From contig NZ_VOBA01000001.1 in the NCBI RefSeq assembly GCF_008369165.1, positions 1,729,630 through 1,793,629 of the forward strand: a stretch of 64,000 nt of DNA. The letters are read 5' to 3'. Of this stretch, positions 34,867 to 44,807 are shown piece by piece. The notes beneath the pieces are model-generated. The model did no database searches, was not told the origin of the DNA, and saw only the letters and a list, made by a program, of their open reading frames with translations. Source of the DNA: Dietzia sp. ANT_WB102. GTDB taxonomy: Bacteria; Actinomycetota; Actinomycetes; Mycobacteriales; Mycobacteriaceae. Each line of letters starts with the position of its first letter. The first letter of the stretch is position 1. The position numbers and the translations under genes are program-made.

Positions 34867-35573
34867 GGTGTGGTGGTCCCTTCCGTGGCGGCGAGGTGTG
34901 CGGCGAAACCCGCGGGGGCGCGGGCGGACCGTCGGGCCGAGGTCGTCACGGGTGTGGCCGTGGACCAGGCCACCGCCAGGCCGGCGTCCTGCGCGCGCCG
35001 GATCAGTTGGACGTCCTCATGGACGGGGAGCGGGTCGAAGCCGCCGAGGTCGCGGTAGGCGCGGGCGGAGATCCCGAGGTTCGCGCCGTGGATGTGCCGG
35101 TGGCCGGGGCCCGGGTGGTAGCCCTCGAGGTAGCGCAGCCGGGTGGCGGGGGTCCAGTCCGACCAGTCGTCGACTCGCACCAGCCCGGCCACCACCTCGG
35201 CGCCGGAGCGGGCCAGGTTCAGCTGGTCGGTCAGCCATGTTCGGGGCACGCGCGAGTCGGCGTCGGTGGTCGCGTACCAGCGCCGCCCGGTGGGATGCGG
35301 CGAGGATGCCGACGACGACGACGAGGACTGCTCCGCCTGGTCGAACCCGCGCGCGCGGGCGATGCCGACGTTGCGGGCTGTTGTGCGCACGAGGCGGGCC
35401 CGCCCCCGCGCGAGGTCCTCGGTGGCGTCGCTGCAGGAGTCCAGGACGATGGTCACGGTCACCGGGATCGGGGTGGCGGCAATGCAGTCGTCGAGCGCGT
35501 CGAGGCAGCCGGGCAAAAGATCCTGCTCGTCGTGGGCGGGGATCACCACGTCGACCCCTGCATATTCCGTCAC
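34863..35573 (-). CDS. Family 2 glycosyltransferase
   Basis: 236 residues. GT-A fold: VDVVIPAHDEQDLLPGCLDAL at the start, ATTDADSRVP carrying the DxD metal/UDP-sugar motif, then HGANLGISARAYRDLGGF and HEDVQL near the acceptor base. No membrane helix. A Ser-run (about residues 82-91) interrupts the loop before DAD. GTG start. It is the first gene of the four-gene operon and probably adds a sugar to a lipid or small molecule. Confidence 0.86.
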   Translation of the reverse strand: MTEYAGVDVVIPAHDEQDLLPGCLDALDDCIAATPIPVTVTIVLDSCSDATEDLARGRARLVRTTARNVGIARARGFDQAEQSSSSSSASSPHPTGRRWYATTDADSRVPRTWLTDQLNLARSGAEVVAGLVRVDDWSDWTPATRLRYLEGYHPGPGHRHIHGANLGISARAYRDLGGFDPLPVHEDVQLIRRAQDAGLAVAWSTATPVTTSARRSARAPAGFAAHLAATEGTTTP

Positions 35574-35586
35574 GGGCCCGGCCGCC

Positions 35587-36315
35587 TCAGAGGTTGCCGA
35601 AGAAGTCAGCCCAGTAGAAGTCCCAGAACGCCCACAGGATCACACCTGCCAGAGCGAGGAACCACACCACGACGGGCACCAGGTGCCACTGCTGGAGCCC
35701 GCGGACCCAGCGCGCCGGGGTGAGCTTGGCCACCACGTGCAGCAGGGTGTACCAGAACATGGGGATGGTGGCGGACCACACGACCATGCACCACGGGCAC
35801 AGCACCTGGATCACGAAGATCGACTGGAACGCCAGCCAGTGGACGAACACGGTGGCGAAGGTCAGCCCGAGCAGTGCGCCCACCCAGTACCAGCGCGGGA
35901 ACCGCACCCCCGAGGCGGCGGCGACGCCGATGGCGATCACGATGCCGAACCCGATCAGCCCGATGAACGGGTTGGGGAATCCGAACGCCGTCCCCTGCTC
36001 GGAGTTGATGACGCTCTTGCAGCTCATGAGGATGGAGAAGTTGCACGCCGGCGTGTAATCCGGGTTCTCCAACAGTCGGATCTTGTCGAGGCTGAGCTGG
36101 AACGAGGCGACCAGCGCGATGGCCGAGCCGATCGTCAACAGCACACCGATCCACCGGTCGGTGAACACGCGCGCGCCGATCGTGTGGGCGGCGTCGGCGC
36201 GGGGGGCGGTGGCGGGAGTTATCGTCACCGGGCCGGCGGGGGCACCCGAGTCGTCGACGCGCTCAGGGTCGGCGTGCTCAGGGTCGACGTGCTCGGCGTC
36301 TGTGGTCTCGCGCAT
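35587..36315 (-). CDS. Vitamin K epoxide reductase (VKOR) family protein
   Basis: 242 residues. After an acidic cytoplasmic tail of about 45 residues there are five hydrophobic segments. The active site CPWC is near residues 172-175, and the loop pair occurs as [13 protein letters not shown]. Bacterial VKOR reoxidises DsbA-like proteins using quinone, so it is the likely electron sink for extracytoplasmic disulfide formation, perhaps serving the DsbA-like protein at 11699. ATG 36315. It ends just upstream of the glycosyltransferase (13-bp gap) on the same strand, so co-transcription with the four-gene operon is possible. Confidence 0.92.
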   Translation of the reverse strand: MRETTDAEHVDPEHADPERVDDSGAPAGPVTITPATAPRADAAHTIGARVFTDRWIGVLLTIGSAIALVASFQLSLDKIRLLENPDYTPACNFSILMSCKSVINSEQGTAFGFPNPFIGLIGFGIVIAIGVAAASGVRFPRWYWVGALLGLTFATVFVHWLAFQSIFVIQVLCPWCMVVWSATIPMFWYTLLHVVAKLTPARWVRGLQQWHLVPVVVWFLALAGVILWAFWDFYWADFFGNL

Positions 36316-36414
36316 ACGCACAGGCTACCGGGGCGGGCGCGCGGTTAGAGTGGGTGTTCTGCGGCCCCCAGGTGTGCGTCCCACCACCGGTGCGACCCGC
36401 ACGACCCCGCTCGA

Positions 36415-36463
36415 CGAACCTCGAACCCCGAACGCCGAACCTCGAACGCTGAATTCCGAACCC
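36415..36463. repeat. 7-bp tandem repeat array directly upstream of mfd
   Basis: Seven units with an exact 7-bp period begin at 36415, 36422, 36429, 36436, 36443, 36450 and 36457. Consensus CGAACCY; the sixth is degenerate (TGAATTC). It abuts the GGAGG ribosome-binding site of mfd (36464-36468), so it lies in the 5' leader or promoter. Confidence 0.93.
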
Positions 36464-36478
36464 GGAGGATCCACACGC

Positions 36479-39400
36479 GTGACCACCACCGCCACCGCCA
36501 CCACACCTGCGACCGCCGCGCTGTCCGGTCTGGCGGGTGCGGTCCTGGCCAACCCGGCACTGGCCGACCTGCGCGAGGGCCTGGACCGGGACGCGGCGGT
36601 GGTGCGCTCGCCCGAGGCGATGCGGCCGTTCCTGGTCGCCGCGCTCGCGCAGCGCACCCCGTTGCTGGTGGTGACGGCCACCGAGCGCGAGTGTGAGGAA
36701 CTGGCCGACGAGCTGTCGGGGTTGTACGACGACGAGGTGGCGCAGTTCCCCAGCTGGGAGACATTGCCGCACGAGCGTCTCTCGCCGGCCGCGGACACGA
36801 TCGGACGCCGGTTACAGGTACTGAACTCGGTGCTGTCCGGTCGGCCGCCGGGGATCGTCGTGGCGGCGGCGCGGTCGGTGGTGCAGCCGATCTCTCCCGG
36901 AGCGGCCCGCCGGGAGCCGGTGCGGTTGGCCAAGGGCGCCGAGCTGGACCCGACCGATCTCATCGTGCGGCTCGCCGAGTTCGCCTACCTCCGCGAGGAC
37001 ATGGTGGCCCGGCGCGGCGACGTCGCGGTCCGCGGCGGGATCGTCGACGTCTTCCCGACCACCGCCGACCATCCGCTGCGTATCGAGTTCGACGGCGACA
37101 CCATCGCCGAGATCCGCGAGTTCTCGGTCGCCGACCAGCGATCGCTGCCCGACGGCGAGGTGGAATCGGCACTGCTGTTCCCGTGCCGCGAACTGCTACT
37201 CGACGACACCGTGCGGGCCCGGGCGGGGGAGTTGGCCGCAGAGCACCGCGCCAACCCCACTCTGGCCGAACTGCTGGACTCACTGGCCGAGGGCATCCCC
37301 CGCGACGGCATGGAGGCCCTGACCTCGGTGCTCGTGCCGGAGGACATGACCACCCTTCCGATGCTCATGCCCGCCGACACCCGCGTGGTGGTGTGCGACC
37401 CGGACAAGGTCCGCCGCCGCGCCGCCGACCTGGCGTCCGCCGGCCGGGAGTTCCTCGAGGCCTCGTGGACCGCCGCGACCATGGGCGGCGACGCCCCCGT
37501 GGACAGCGAGACCCTGGACCTGTCCGGCTCGGGCTACCGCACCTTCTCCGCCGTCCGTGAGGAAGCGACCGCCGCGGGCCGCGCCTGGTGGCAGCTGGTC
37601 CCGCCCGGATTCCTCACCGACCCCGAGGACGGCCTGCTGGTGACCGTCCCCGCGGGCGACCCGCCGGCCCCGCGCGGCAAGGACTCCGAGATGGAGGCCA
37701 TGTTCGTCCGGCTCCGGGCGCTGGTCGGCGGCGGCGGCCGGGCCGCGGTGGTGGTGCCTGGCCACGGCACCGTCACCCGCATCCTGGAACGCCTGTCCGA
37801 GGCGGAGGTCCCCGCCACGGCCGCGACGGCGGGGGCCGAGCCCGCCGCCGGACTGGTGTCGGTCTACGAGTCGGTCCTGCACGGCGGGTTCTCGCTCACC
37901 GGCGGCGCCGACGGGGTGTCCGACGACCTCGTCGTCGTCTCCGAGACCGACCTCACCGGCAACCGTCTCGGCTCCACCACCCGCCCCAAGGCGCGCCACT
38001 CCAAGCGGCGCAACCAGGTCGACCCGCTGGCGCTCAAGGCCGGCGACTGGGTGGTGCACGACCAGCACGGCATCGGCCGGTTCGTGGAGATGGTCGAGCG
38101 GCAGGTGCGCGGCGGCGACGGCTCCTCGCGGCGCGAGTACCTGGTGATCGAGTACGCGCCCGGCAAGCGCGGCGCGGCCGGTGACCGGCTGTACGTGCCC
38201 ATGGAGTCGCTCGGGCAACTCAGCCGCTACGTGGGCGGTGAGGCCCCGACGTTGTCCAAGATGGGCGGCGCCGACTGGCAGAACACCAAGCGCAAGGCCC
38301 GCAAGGCCGTCCGGGAGATCGCCACCGAGCTGGTGCAGCTGTACGCCAAGCGGCAGTCCGCGCCCGGCCGCGCCTTCGGCCCCGACACCCCGTGGCAGCT
38401 CGAGATGGAGGACGCGTTCCCCTTCACCGAGACCGTCGACCAGCTCACCGCGATCGAGGACGTCAAGGCGGACATGGAGAAGACCGCCCCCATGGATCGC
38501 GTGGTGGTGGGCGACGTGGGCTACGGCAAGACCGAGGTCGCGGTGCGCGCGGCGTTCAAGGCCGTGCAGGACGGCACCCAGGTGGCGGTGCTCGTGCCCA
38601 CCACCCTGCTCGCGCAGCAGCACATGGCCACGTTCGCGGAGCGGATGACAGGTTTCCCCGTGACCATCAAGGGACTCAGCCGCTTCACCTCGGACGCGGA
38701 GGCCAAGAAGGTCATCGCGGGCCTCGCCGACGGCACCGTGGACGTGGTGATCGGCACTCACCGGCTGCTCGCGACCGGCGTGCGGTGGAAGAACCTCGGC
38801 TTGGTGATCGTGGACGAGGAACAGCGCTTCGGCGTGGAGCACAAGGAGCACATCACCTCCCTGCGCACCCACGTGGACGTGCTCACCATGTCCGCCACGC
38901 CGATCCCGCGCACGCTCGAGATGTCGCTGGCCGGCATCCGCGAGATGAGCCAGATCCTCACCCCGCCCGAGGAGCGGCTGCCGGTGTTGACGTACGTGGG
39001 CGCGTACTCGGATAAGCACGTCGCCGCCGCGATCCGCCGCGAGTTGCTGCGCGAGGGGCAGATCTTCTACGTGCACAACCGCGTGCGGACCATCGACGCC
39101 ACCGCGGCGAGGATCCGCGACCTGGTGCCCGAGGCGCGCGTAGTGGTGGCGCACGGGCAGATGGGGGAGGAGCAGCTCGAGCAGACCGTCGGCGGCTTCT
39201 GGAACCGCGACTACGACGTGCTGGTGTGTACGACCATCGTCGAGACCGGCCTGGACATCTCCAACGCCAACACGCTCATCGTGGACCGCTCCGACCAGCT
39301 CGGACTGTCGCAAATGCATCAGTTGCGCGGCCGTGTGGGCCGGTCCCGCGAACGTGGATACGCCTACTTCCTGTACGACCCGGAGAAGCCGCTCACCGAG

Positions 39401-40147
39401 ACAGCCTACGAGCGGCTCGCCACCATCGCGCAGAACAACGAACTGGGCGCCGGCATGGCCGTGGCGATGAAGGACCTCGAACTCCGCGGCGCCGGCAACG
39501 TCCTGGGAGCTGAACAGTCCGGGCACATCGCGGGCGTCGGATTCGACCTTTACATCCGCCTTGTGGGTGAGGCGGTGGAGGCGTACCGCGCTATCGCCGA
39601 CGGCGAGACCGTCGAGGTCGAGGAGGAGCTCGGCGAGATCCGCATCGAGTTGCCCGTCGACGCCTACATCCCCGTCGACTACGTCGACGGGGACCGACTG
39701 CGGTTGGAGGCCTACCGCAAGCTCTCGCAGGCGCGCGAGCCCGGCGACATCGATGCCGTGGTCGAGGAGCTCATCGACCGCTACGGGCCGCTCCCCGTCG
39801 AAGCCCGCCGCGTGGTGTCCGTGTCGCGTCTGCGGCTGGTCGCCCAAAAGTATCGGGTCCGCGAGATCGTGCTGGCCGGTTCGCGACTGCGAGTGGGGCC
39901 GCTCGACCTGCTGGACTCGCAGCAGATGCGACTCAAGCGCATGTATCCGGCCGCCCAGTACCGGGCCACGCAGAAGACGGTGCTCCTGCCGCTGCCCAAG
40001 GCCGCCGGGGCCCGCGCCGGTGCGGGCGGAGAGAAGGCGCGCGACGACGAGATGCTGCAGTACGCCGCAGACTTCCTCACCGCGATGGCAGGGGATCCGG
40101 AGGGATCGAACCCGGTGATCCAGCCGGAGACGGCGCCCGCGGGATGA
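36479..40147 (+). CDS. mfd: Transcription-repair coupling factor Mfd
   Basis: 1222 residues. Removes RNA polymerase stalled at DNA damage and recruits UvrA. An N-terminal UvrB-homology region is followed by the CarD/RID RNA-polymerase-interaction domain ([15 protein letters not shown], near residue 520), the RecG-like helicase (Walker [10 protein letters not shown] near 678, DEEQ box near 778, [15 protein letters not shown] motif VI) and the C-terminal TRCF domain. GTG 36479 has GGAGG 10 bp upstream; further in-frame residues belong to the intergenic repeat. Co-transcribed with mazG (ATGA overlap). The leader holds a 7-bp repeat array. Confidence 0.97.
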   Translation: MTTTATATTPATAALSGLAGAVLANPALADLREGLDRDAAVVRSPEAMRPFLVAALAQRTPLLVVTATERECEELADELSGLYDDEVAQFPSWETLPHERLSPAADTIGRRLQVLNSVLSGRPPGIVVAAARSVVQPISPGAARREPVRLAKGAELDPTDLIVRLAEFAYLREDMVARRGDVAVRGGIVDVFPTTADHPLRIEFDGDTIAEIREFSVADQRSLPDGEVESALLFPCRELLLDDTVRARAGELAAEHRANPTLAELLDSLAEGIPRDGMEALTSVLVPEDMTTLPMLMPADTRVVVCDPDKVRRRAADLASAGREFLEASWTAATMGGDAPVDSETLDLSGSGYRTFSAVREEATAAGRAWWQLVPPGFLTDPEDGLLVTVPAGDPPAPRGKDSEMEAMFVRLRALVGGGGRAAVVVPGHGTVTRILERLSEAEVPATAATAGAEPAAGLVSVYESVLHGGFSLTGGADGVSDDLVVVSETDLTGNRLGSTTRPKARHSKRRNQVDPLALKAGDWVVHDQHGIGRFVEMVERQVRGGDGSSRREYLVIEYAPGKRGAAGDRLYVPMESLGQLSRYVGGEAPTLSKMGGADWQNTKRKARKAVREIATELVQLYAKRQSAPGRAFGPDTPWQLEMEDAFPFTETVDQLTAIEDVKADMEKTAPMDRVVVGDVGYGKTEVAVRAAFKAVQDGTQVAVLVPTTLLAQQHMATFAERMTGFPVTIKGLSRFTSDAEAKKVIAGLADGTVDVVIGTHRLLATGVRWKNLGLVIVDEEQRFGVEHKEHITSLRTHVDVLTMSATPIPRTLEMSLAGIREMSQILTPPEERLPVLTYVGAYSDKHVAAAIRRELLREGQIFYVHNRVRTIDATAARIRDLVPEARVVVAHGQMGEEQLEQTVGGFWNRDYDVLVCTTIVETGLDISNANTLIVDRSDQLGLSQMHQLRGRVGRSRERGYAYFLYDPEKPLTETAYERLATIAQNNELGAGMAVAMKDLELRGAGNVLGAEQSGHIAGVGFDLYIRLVGEAVEAYRAIADGETVEVEEELGEIRIELPVDAYIPVDYVDGDRLRLEAYRKLSQAREPGDIDAVVEELIDRYGPLPVEARRVVSVSRLRLVAQKYRVREIVLAGSRLRVGPLDLLDSQQMRLKRMYPAAQYRATQKTVLLPLPKAAGARAGAGGEKARDDEMLQYAADFLTAMAGDPEGSNPVIQPETAPAG

Positions 40148-40962
40148 GCTCCGGCTCGGCGGAACCCGGCCGCGAGCGCGCAGCCCCGGCGAGACCCGAC
40201 GGGACTCGCTCCGGCGGCGACCGACTGGTCGAGGCGGTCGAGGTGATGGCGCGGATCCGCCGCGACGGCAAGTGGGAGTCCGCCCAGACTCACGCCTCGC
40301 TCCTGCCGTACCTGCTCGAGGAGTCGTGGGAGTTGGTCGATGCGGTGGCCGATGGCGACCGCGCCGAGCTGGTCTCCGAGCTCGGCGACCTACTTCTGCA
40401 GGTGCTGTTCCATGCGGCGATCGGCGCCGAGCATCCCGAGCAGCCGTTCGACATCCAGGACGTGGCTGGCGCGCTGCTCGACAAGCTCCGCCGCCGGGCC
40501 CCGTACTGGTTCACCGACGACGCCGGCGCCAAGAAGCTCGACGCGGCGGAGCAGGACCGGCTGTGGCAACAGGCCAAGGCCGGCGAGCGGGCGGGGCGGA
40601 CACCTCGGGGCGTGGTCGAAGGGATCTCCTGGGATATGCCCGCTCTGGCGCTGGGGCAGAAGGTCCTGGCGCGAGTTCGCTCGGCAGGCGTCCCCGAGGA
40701 CCTGGTGCCCGCCGAGATGCGGGTCGTCCATGTGGAACCCACGGGCCTGTTCCGCGACCGTGCCACCGGCACCGGCACCGCCACCGACACTGGCTCCGAC
40801 ACTGACCCTGACACCGCCACGGCGGGCTCGGGCTCGGCAGAGGTCGATTACCGGCGGGTGGTTCGACGGTTCGCTCGCTCGGTCAGCCGGGCCGAGGCGC
40901 TTCTGGCGATGCCGGTCGCCGAGGCGACTGCTGCCGACTGGCGCGCGGCGTGGCCGCACTAG
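40144..40962 (+). CDS. mazG: Nucleoside triphosphate pyrophosphohydrolase MazG
   Basis: 272 residues. MazG fold: [25 protein letters not shown] with the metal-binding EExxE-type helix, and [16 protein letters not shown] further on. Hydrolyses NTPs/dNTPs to monophosphates, cleansing pools or lowering ppGpp stress signals in relatives. A low-complexity Thr/Asp/Gly insert (about residues 208-234) separates the core from a C-terminal helical part. ATG overlaps mfd stop as ATGA, the conserved mfd-mazG pair. Confidence 0.93.
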   Translation: MSSGSAEPGRERAAPARPDGTRSGGDRLVEAVEVMARIRRDGKWESAQTHASLLPYLLEESWELVDAVADGDRAELVSELGDLLLQVLFHAAIGAEHPEQPFDIQDVAGALLDKLRRRAPYWFTDDAGAKKLDAAEQDRLWQQAKAGERAGRTPRGVVEGISWDMPALALGQKVLARVRSAGVPEDLVPAEMRVVHVEPTGLFRDRATGTGTATDTGSDTDPDTATAGSGSAEVDYRRVVRRFARSVSRAEALLAMPVAEATAADWRAAWPH

Positions 40963-40983
40963 CTGCGAGGCGCGGCTACTCGG

Positions 40984-41010
40984 TCTCACTAGGTGAGATC
41001 GTAATCTCAC
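40984..41010. promoter_or_regulatory. Array of three TCTCAC/GTGAGA half-sites
   Basis: TCTCAC (40984-40989), GTGAGAT (40993-40999) and ATCTCAC (41004-41010) give two overlapping dyads: TCTCAC-TAG-GTGAGA and GTGAGAT-CGTA-ATCTCAC, the latter an 18-bp perfect dyad. A TTGACG -35-like hexamer follows at 41018-41023. It lies 22 bp past mazG and 350 bp upstream of the symporter. It looks like an operator for an unidentified regulator controlling the symporter. Confidence 0.6.
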
Positions 41011-41073
41011 ACTTAAGTTGACGCCGTTTCCATTGTTGAGTTCCTGGGTTATTGGGAGCGGCGCCATGCGCCC

Positions 41074-41109
41074 CCGCGATCGAATATCTGCAGACCAAAC
41101 GCGGTTTTT
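41074..41109 (+). terminator. Weak hairpin with U-run in the symporter leader
   Basis: A short CCGCG stem (41074-41078) can pair with CGCGG (41100-41104), followed immediately by TTTTT. The 5-bp stem and 21-base loop make it a weak terminator, but it could end mfd-mazG transcripts or attenuate a symporter transcript starting upstream. The remaining leader up to 41364 shows no gene. Confidence 0.35.
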
Positions 41110-41364
41110 CTTGCATCGTGGTGAAATTTATTGGGGCCGTCAATAGTGTGGGTCTTCATCCACAACAGAACCTGAGCAACACCGGCGGTTTGGAGTTTCC
41201 CTCCATTCGGACCCCGTCGCTTCGGGCGCAATACGGGAAAATCGGCCCCTCGCGTTGGACGGTCGGACAACCGCGATCGCCACAACGATTCTCAGTTTGC
41301 GCCCAGAATTCTCTATGCTCGCTGGGGTTGGTCGAAACAAACGAAGAGGGAAAGGGCAGAGAGG

Positions 41365-43146
41365 TTGCTTGGGACTACCGCATTGAGCGCGACCGCTGTC
41401 GTGCTACTTCTGTTGTTGTTTTACGGCGGAACGATGTTCGCGTCCATGCGGATCGCGCAGAAGGACGAGAACGCTGACGACTTCATGACGGCCGGACACA
41501 AGATCGGCTTCGGCATGTCGGCGGCATCGATGACCGCCACGTGGATCTGGGCGTCGTCCATGTACGCCTCGGTGAACTCGGGCTACCTCTACGGGGTGTC
41601 CGGCCCGATCCACTATGGGCTCTGGGGTGCCCTGATGATCCTGTTCATCTACCCCTTCGGGCGGCGCATCCGGAAGGTCGCGCCGCAGGCGCACACCCTG
41701 GCCGAGGTCATGTTCGCGCGCCACGGCCGATCCTCCCAGCTGATGCTGGCAGGATCCAACATCCTCGGTTCCGTCATTTCCTTGACGTCGAACTTCATCG
41801 CCGGTGGCGCACTGATCTCCATGCTGAGCCCGTTCAGCTTCATCCAGGGCGTGATCGTGATCGCGGGCGGTGTGCTGCTCTACACCCTGTGGTCGGGTTT
41901 CCGCGCCTCGGTCCTGACGGACTTCGGTCAGGTGCTGGCGATGCTCGGTGCAGTGGTCATCATCGTGCCGGCCATGTTCTTTTTCCTCGGCGGAACAGAA
42001 CTGTTCGAGTCGGGCGTGCAGAACGTCACCCCGCAGCAGCAGTCGTTCTTTTCGTCCGAGGCGTTCCTCAATCAGGGCGCGCCGTACATCGCCGCCGTGC
42101 TCGCCTACGCGATCGGTAACCAGACCATCGCGCAGCGGCTGTTCGCGGTGCGCGAGGACCTGATCAAGCCGACGTTCATCACCGCCACGATCGGTTACGG
42201 TGCCACGATCATCGGCATCGGCATGGTGGGTGTGCTCGCGCTGTACGCCGGGATCGATCCGGTCGAGGGCGACCCCAACAACCTGTTGCCGCAGGTCGCC
42301 GCCGAGTACCTGCCTGGCGTCCTTGTTGCGTTGTTCTTCATCATGATCATCGGGTCCCTGTCCTCGACCGCGGACTCGGATCTGGCGGCTATGTCCTCGA
42401 TCGCGATGACGGACATGTACGGCCAGAGCCTGCGCGGCCGTGGAAAGATCCCCAACCCGCGCACGATGCTCATTATCGGCCGGTTGACGATGATCCTTGC
42501 GACGACAGCGGCGTTGATCTTCGCCAACATCCGGTTCAACATTCTGGATCTGCTGGTGTTCGTGGGTGCCCTGTGGGGTGCGCTGGTGTTCCCGGTGATC
42601 GCCAGCTTCTACTGGAAGAAGGTCACCAACTCGGCGTTCACGGTGTCCGTGTTGGTGGCGTTGGCGGTGTTCATCCCGACCCGTTTCGGGCTTGTCCCGG
42701 ACACGGGTGTGCTGCCGATCGTGATCGAGGCGCTGGCAGTTGTCGGCGTGGGCGTGGTGCTGGGGCTGATGGTGTTCGGCTTCGTCGGGCTGCGTCCGGC
42801 GCTGCTGGTCGGCGGGCTCGCCGCGTTGGCCAGTGCACCGTTCGTCTTTAACTTCCTGCGCGATTACGACACGCTGACAGCCTCGCTGGTGGCGTACGCG
42901 GTGAGCACGATCGTCTGCTATGCCATGTCGGTGCGTAGCTCGATGGACTTCGACTTCGCCAAGATCGCCCGCCGCACCGCCGATTACGACACGGAGGAGG
43001 TCGCGGAGGTGCTCGAGGCAGAGGCCGAGGCCGACGCCGAGCGGGATGCCGCGGCGGGGGCCGACAACGCGCCGGTCGCCGCCGGTAGGGATCGGCGCCG
43101 TGGCGATGACGACGACGACAACGACGACGACCTGGTCCGGGTCTAG
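41365..43146 (+). CDS. Sodium:solute symporter family protein
   Basis: 593 residues with about 13 hydrophobic segments, LeuT-fold SSS family. Segments such as ATWIWASSMYASVNSGYLYG and the SSTADSDLAAMSSIAMTDMY sodium-site region match urea/DUR3-like and related symporters. The tail (about 545-593) is acidic with Asp runs (RGDDDDDNDDD). The substrate is unknown. The TTG start follows purine-rich GGGAAAGGGCAGAGAGG. The next gene encodes a 43-residue partner, and the pair ends in a strong terminator. Confidence 0.87.
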   Translation: MLGTTALSATAVVLLLLLFYGGTMFASMRIAQKDENADDFMTAGHKIGFGMSAASMTATWIWASSMYASVNSGYLYGVSGPIHYGLWGALMILFIYPFGRRIRKVAPQAHTLAEVMFARHGRSSQLMLAGSNILGSVISLTSNFIAGGALISMLSPFSFIQGVIVIAGGVLLYTLWSGFRASVLTDFGQVLAMLGAVVIIVPAMFFFLGGTELFESGVQNVTPQQQSFFSSEAFLNQGAPYIAAVLAYAIGNQTIAQRLFAVREDLIKPTFITATIGYGATIIGIGMVGVLALYAGIDPVEGDPNNLLPQVAAEYLPGVLVALFFIMIIGSLSSTADSDLAAMSSIAMTDMYGQSLRGRGKIPNPRTMLIIGRLTMILATTAALIFANIRFNILDLLVFVGALWGALVFPVIASFYWKKVTNSAFTVSVLVALAVFIPTRFGLVPDTGVLPIVIEALAVVGVGVVLGLMVFGFVGLRPALLVGGLAALASAPFVFNFLRDYDTLTASLVAYAVSTIVCYAMSVRSSMDFDFAKIARRTADYDTEEVAEVLEAEAEADAERDAAAGADNAPVAAGRDRRRGDDDDDNDDDLVRV

Positions 43147-43166
43147 GGAAAGGAGGTCAGTTACTC

Positions 43167-43298
43167 ATGACACCGATTCTTCTCACGATCTATGTGCTCA
43201 TCTGGCCGGTGATCGTGGCCGGCGTCCTGGTCGTGCTCGTGCGCGGTTTCGTCAAGGAGGTCGCGGAATCCAAGCGCGACGGCGAAGCGATCATCTAG
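43167..43298 (+). CDS. Putative transporter small subunit (43 residues)
   Basis: 43-residue single-pass protein: MTPILLTIYVLIWPVIVAG, then a hydrophobic stretch and a basic/acidic tail (FVKEVAESKRDGEAII region). It matches my recollection of the small subunits encoded behind sodium:solute symporters in corynebacteria. Strong AAAGGAGG at 43149-43156 and a 20-bp gap after the symporter stop support translation. Probably binds or stabilises the symporter. Confidence 0.85.
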   Translation: MTPILLTIYVLIWPVIVAGVLVVLVRGFVKEVAESKRDGEAII

Positions 43299-43317
43299 CT
43301 CGTTCACGAACAACGAC

Positions 43318-43354
43318 CCCCCGGTCGGCACTCGCCGACCGGGGGTTGTTGTTT
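43318..43354 (+). terminator. Intrinsic terminator after the symporter operon
   Basis: Perfect 12-bp stem: CCCCCGGTCGGC (43318-43329), loop ACTC, GCCGACCGGGGG (43334-43345), then TTGTTGTTT. The clearest plus-strand terminator in the window. Confidence 0.95.
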
Positions 43355-43400
43355 ATGCAGGAGTCACCAGGTCAGGTGATGGGATCACCAGATCGCCAGA

Positions 43401-44720
43401 TCACACGGTCAACAGTGAGCTGTCGACCTCGTCCCACGAGCTCGCGCCGCTCAGCGACATGGTGAGGTCGATCTCGGCGAGCAGATTGTCGAGCACCTCG
43501 CCGACGCCACGCTCGCCGGCGATGGCCAGGCCGTAGATGTGGGGCCGACCGATCGTGACGGCGTTCGCCCCGCAGGCCATGGCTTTGACGACGTCGGTGC
43601 CGTTGCGGATGCCGGAGTCGAGCAGCAGGGTCGGCTCTGGGCCGACGGCCTCGCGGACCCGGACGAGGGCGTCGAGGCTGCCGATCGACCCGTCGACCTG
43701 CCGGCCTCCGTGATTGGAGACCATGACCGCGTCGACGCCCGCGTCGAAGGCCCGCTGCGCGTCGTCGGGGTGCAGGACGCCCTTGAGCACGATCGGCAGT
43801 CGCGTCCGAGCCCGCAGGGTCGACAGGTGGTCCCAACTCAGGGCCGGGTTGGAGAAGGTGTCGAGGAACGTCTCGACGGCCGCGCGGGTCTCGGGGGCGC
43901 GGAGGTTTGTCCGCAGGGTGCCCGGGTGGTTTCGTGCCATCTCGAGCAGGGTGAGTACCGCCCGCGGGGTGATCGTGACCGGGTCGGGGTTCGTGCCGGC
44001 GCCGGCCGCGCGGGACACCCGCTCGGCGACCATCTCACGGAAGCGGGGGTCGGAGGTGTACTGCGCGATCCCAACGCCCCGGGTGAACGGTAGCGAGCCG
44101 AGGTCGAGGTCCCACGGCCGCCAGCCCAGGGTGGTGGTGTCGAGGGTGACGACCAGCGCCTCGGCGTTGATGGCCTCGGCCCGGGCGATGAAGCTGTCGA
44201 CCAGGTTTTCGTCGCTGCTCCAGTACAGCTGGAACCATCGGGGGCCGTCCTGCATCGCGGCCGCGGTGGCCTCCATTGGGGAGGAGCCCTGCGAGGAGAA
44301 GATGTACGGCAGCCCTCGTCGGGCGGCGGCTTTGCCGATGAGTACGTCGGCGTCGCGGCGCACCAGTCCGGCGGCGCCGATCGGGGCGACCAGGACGGGG
44401 GCGGGGAGCCGCTGTCCGAGCACGGTGGTGGAGATGTCGCGCCGGGAGGTGTCGCGGAGCATGCGCGGGACGATCCGGCGCCGGTCGAACGCTTCGCGGT
44501 TGGCGTCCATGGTTGTGCCGGAGCCGGCGCCGCCGTAGACGTATGCCCATGCCTTCCTCCCGCCCGGCCTGCGCAGGAGTGCGCGCTGGGCGGCGGCTTC
44601 GAGTTTCTCGGCGCTGGTCGGCACCGCCGGGGTGATGCCGGAGATGCCGGATCGGTAGATGACGTTCTGGCGGGCTCGGCCCAGGGCCTCTGTGATCGGG
44701 GCCGCGAAGTCAGCTGTCAT
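43401..44720 (-). CDS. FMN-dependent alpha-hydroxy acid oxidase (lactate 2-monooxygenase-like)
   Basis: 439 residues. FMN barrel with APVLVAPIGAAGLVRRDAD, IFSSQGSSPMEATA, RLPIVLKGVLHPDDAQRAFDAG, the catalytic SNHGGRQVDG segment and LLLDSGIRNGTDVVKA. Length and N-terminal region resemble lactate 2-monooxygenase, which converts lactate to acetate and CO2, rather than L-lactate dehydrogenase. The exact substrate is unproven. Monocistronic in appearance; the GNAT gene begins downstream in the other direction of numbering, on the same strand. Confidence 0.87.
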   Translation of the reverse strand: MTADFAAPITEALGRARQNVIYRSGISGITPAVPTSAEKLEAAAQRALLRRPGGRKAWAYVYGGAGSGTTMDANREAFDRRRIVPRMLRDTSRRDISTTVLGQRLPAPVLVAPIGAAGLVRRDADVLIGKAAARRGLPYIFSSQGSSPMEATAAAMQDGPRWFQLYWSSDENLVDSFIARAEAINAEALVVTLDTTTLGWRPWDLDLGSLPFTRGVGIAQYTSDPRFREMVAERVSRAAGAGTNPDPVTITPRAVLTLLEMARNHPGTLRTNLRAPETRAAVETFLDTFSNPALSWDHLSTLRARTRLPIVLKGVLHPDDAQRAFDAGVDAVMVSNHGGRQVDGSIGSLDALVRVREAVGPEPTLLLDSGIRNGTDVVKAMACGANAVTIGRPHIYGLAIAGERGVGEVLDNLLAEIDLTMSLSGASSWDEVDSSLLTV

Positions 44721-44807
44721 GCGGGTGAGGGTACTGGCAGGGGCGACGCCCGGGGTCCGACTGTGGGACCACGCCTGCCGGACCTTGCCGGTGCTACCCC
44801 GTCTGCT

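Noticed and set aside
37280-39847. 855-codon open frame antisense to mfd
   Set aside because: High GC leaves long stop-free antisense frames. Its residues are low complexity (Gly, His, Arg, Val rich), while the plus strand is unmistakably Mfd.
41052-41477. Small protein gene in the symporter leader
   Set aside because: No ribosome site, atypical composition, and it overlaps the symporter start in another frame.
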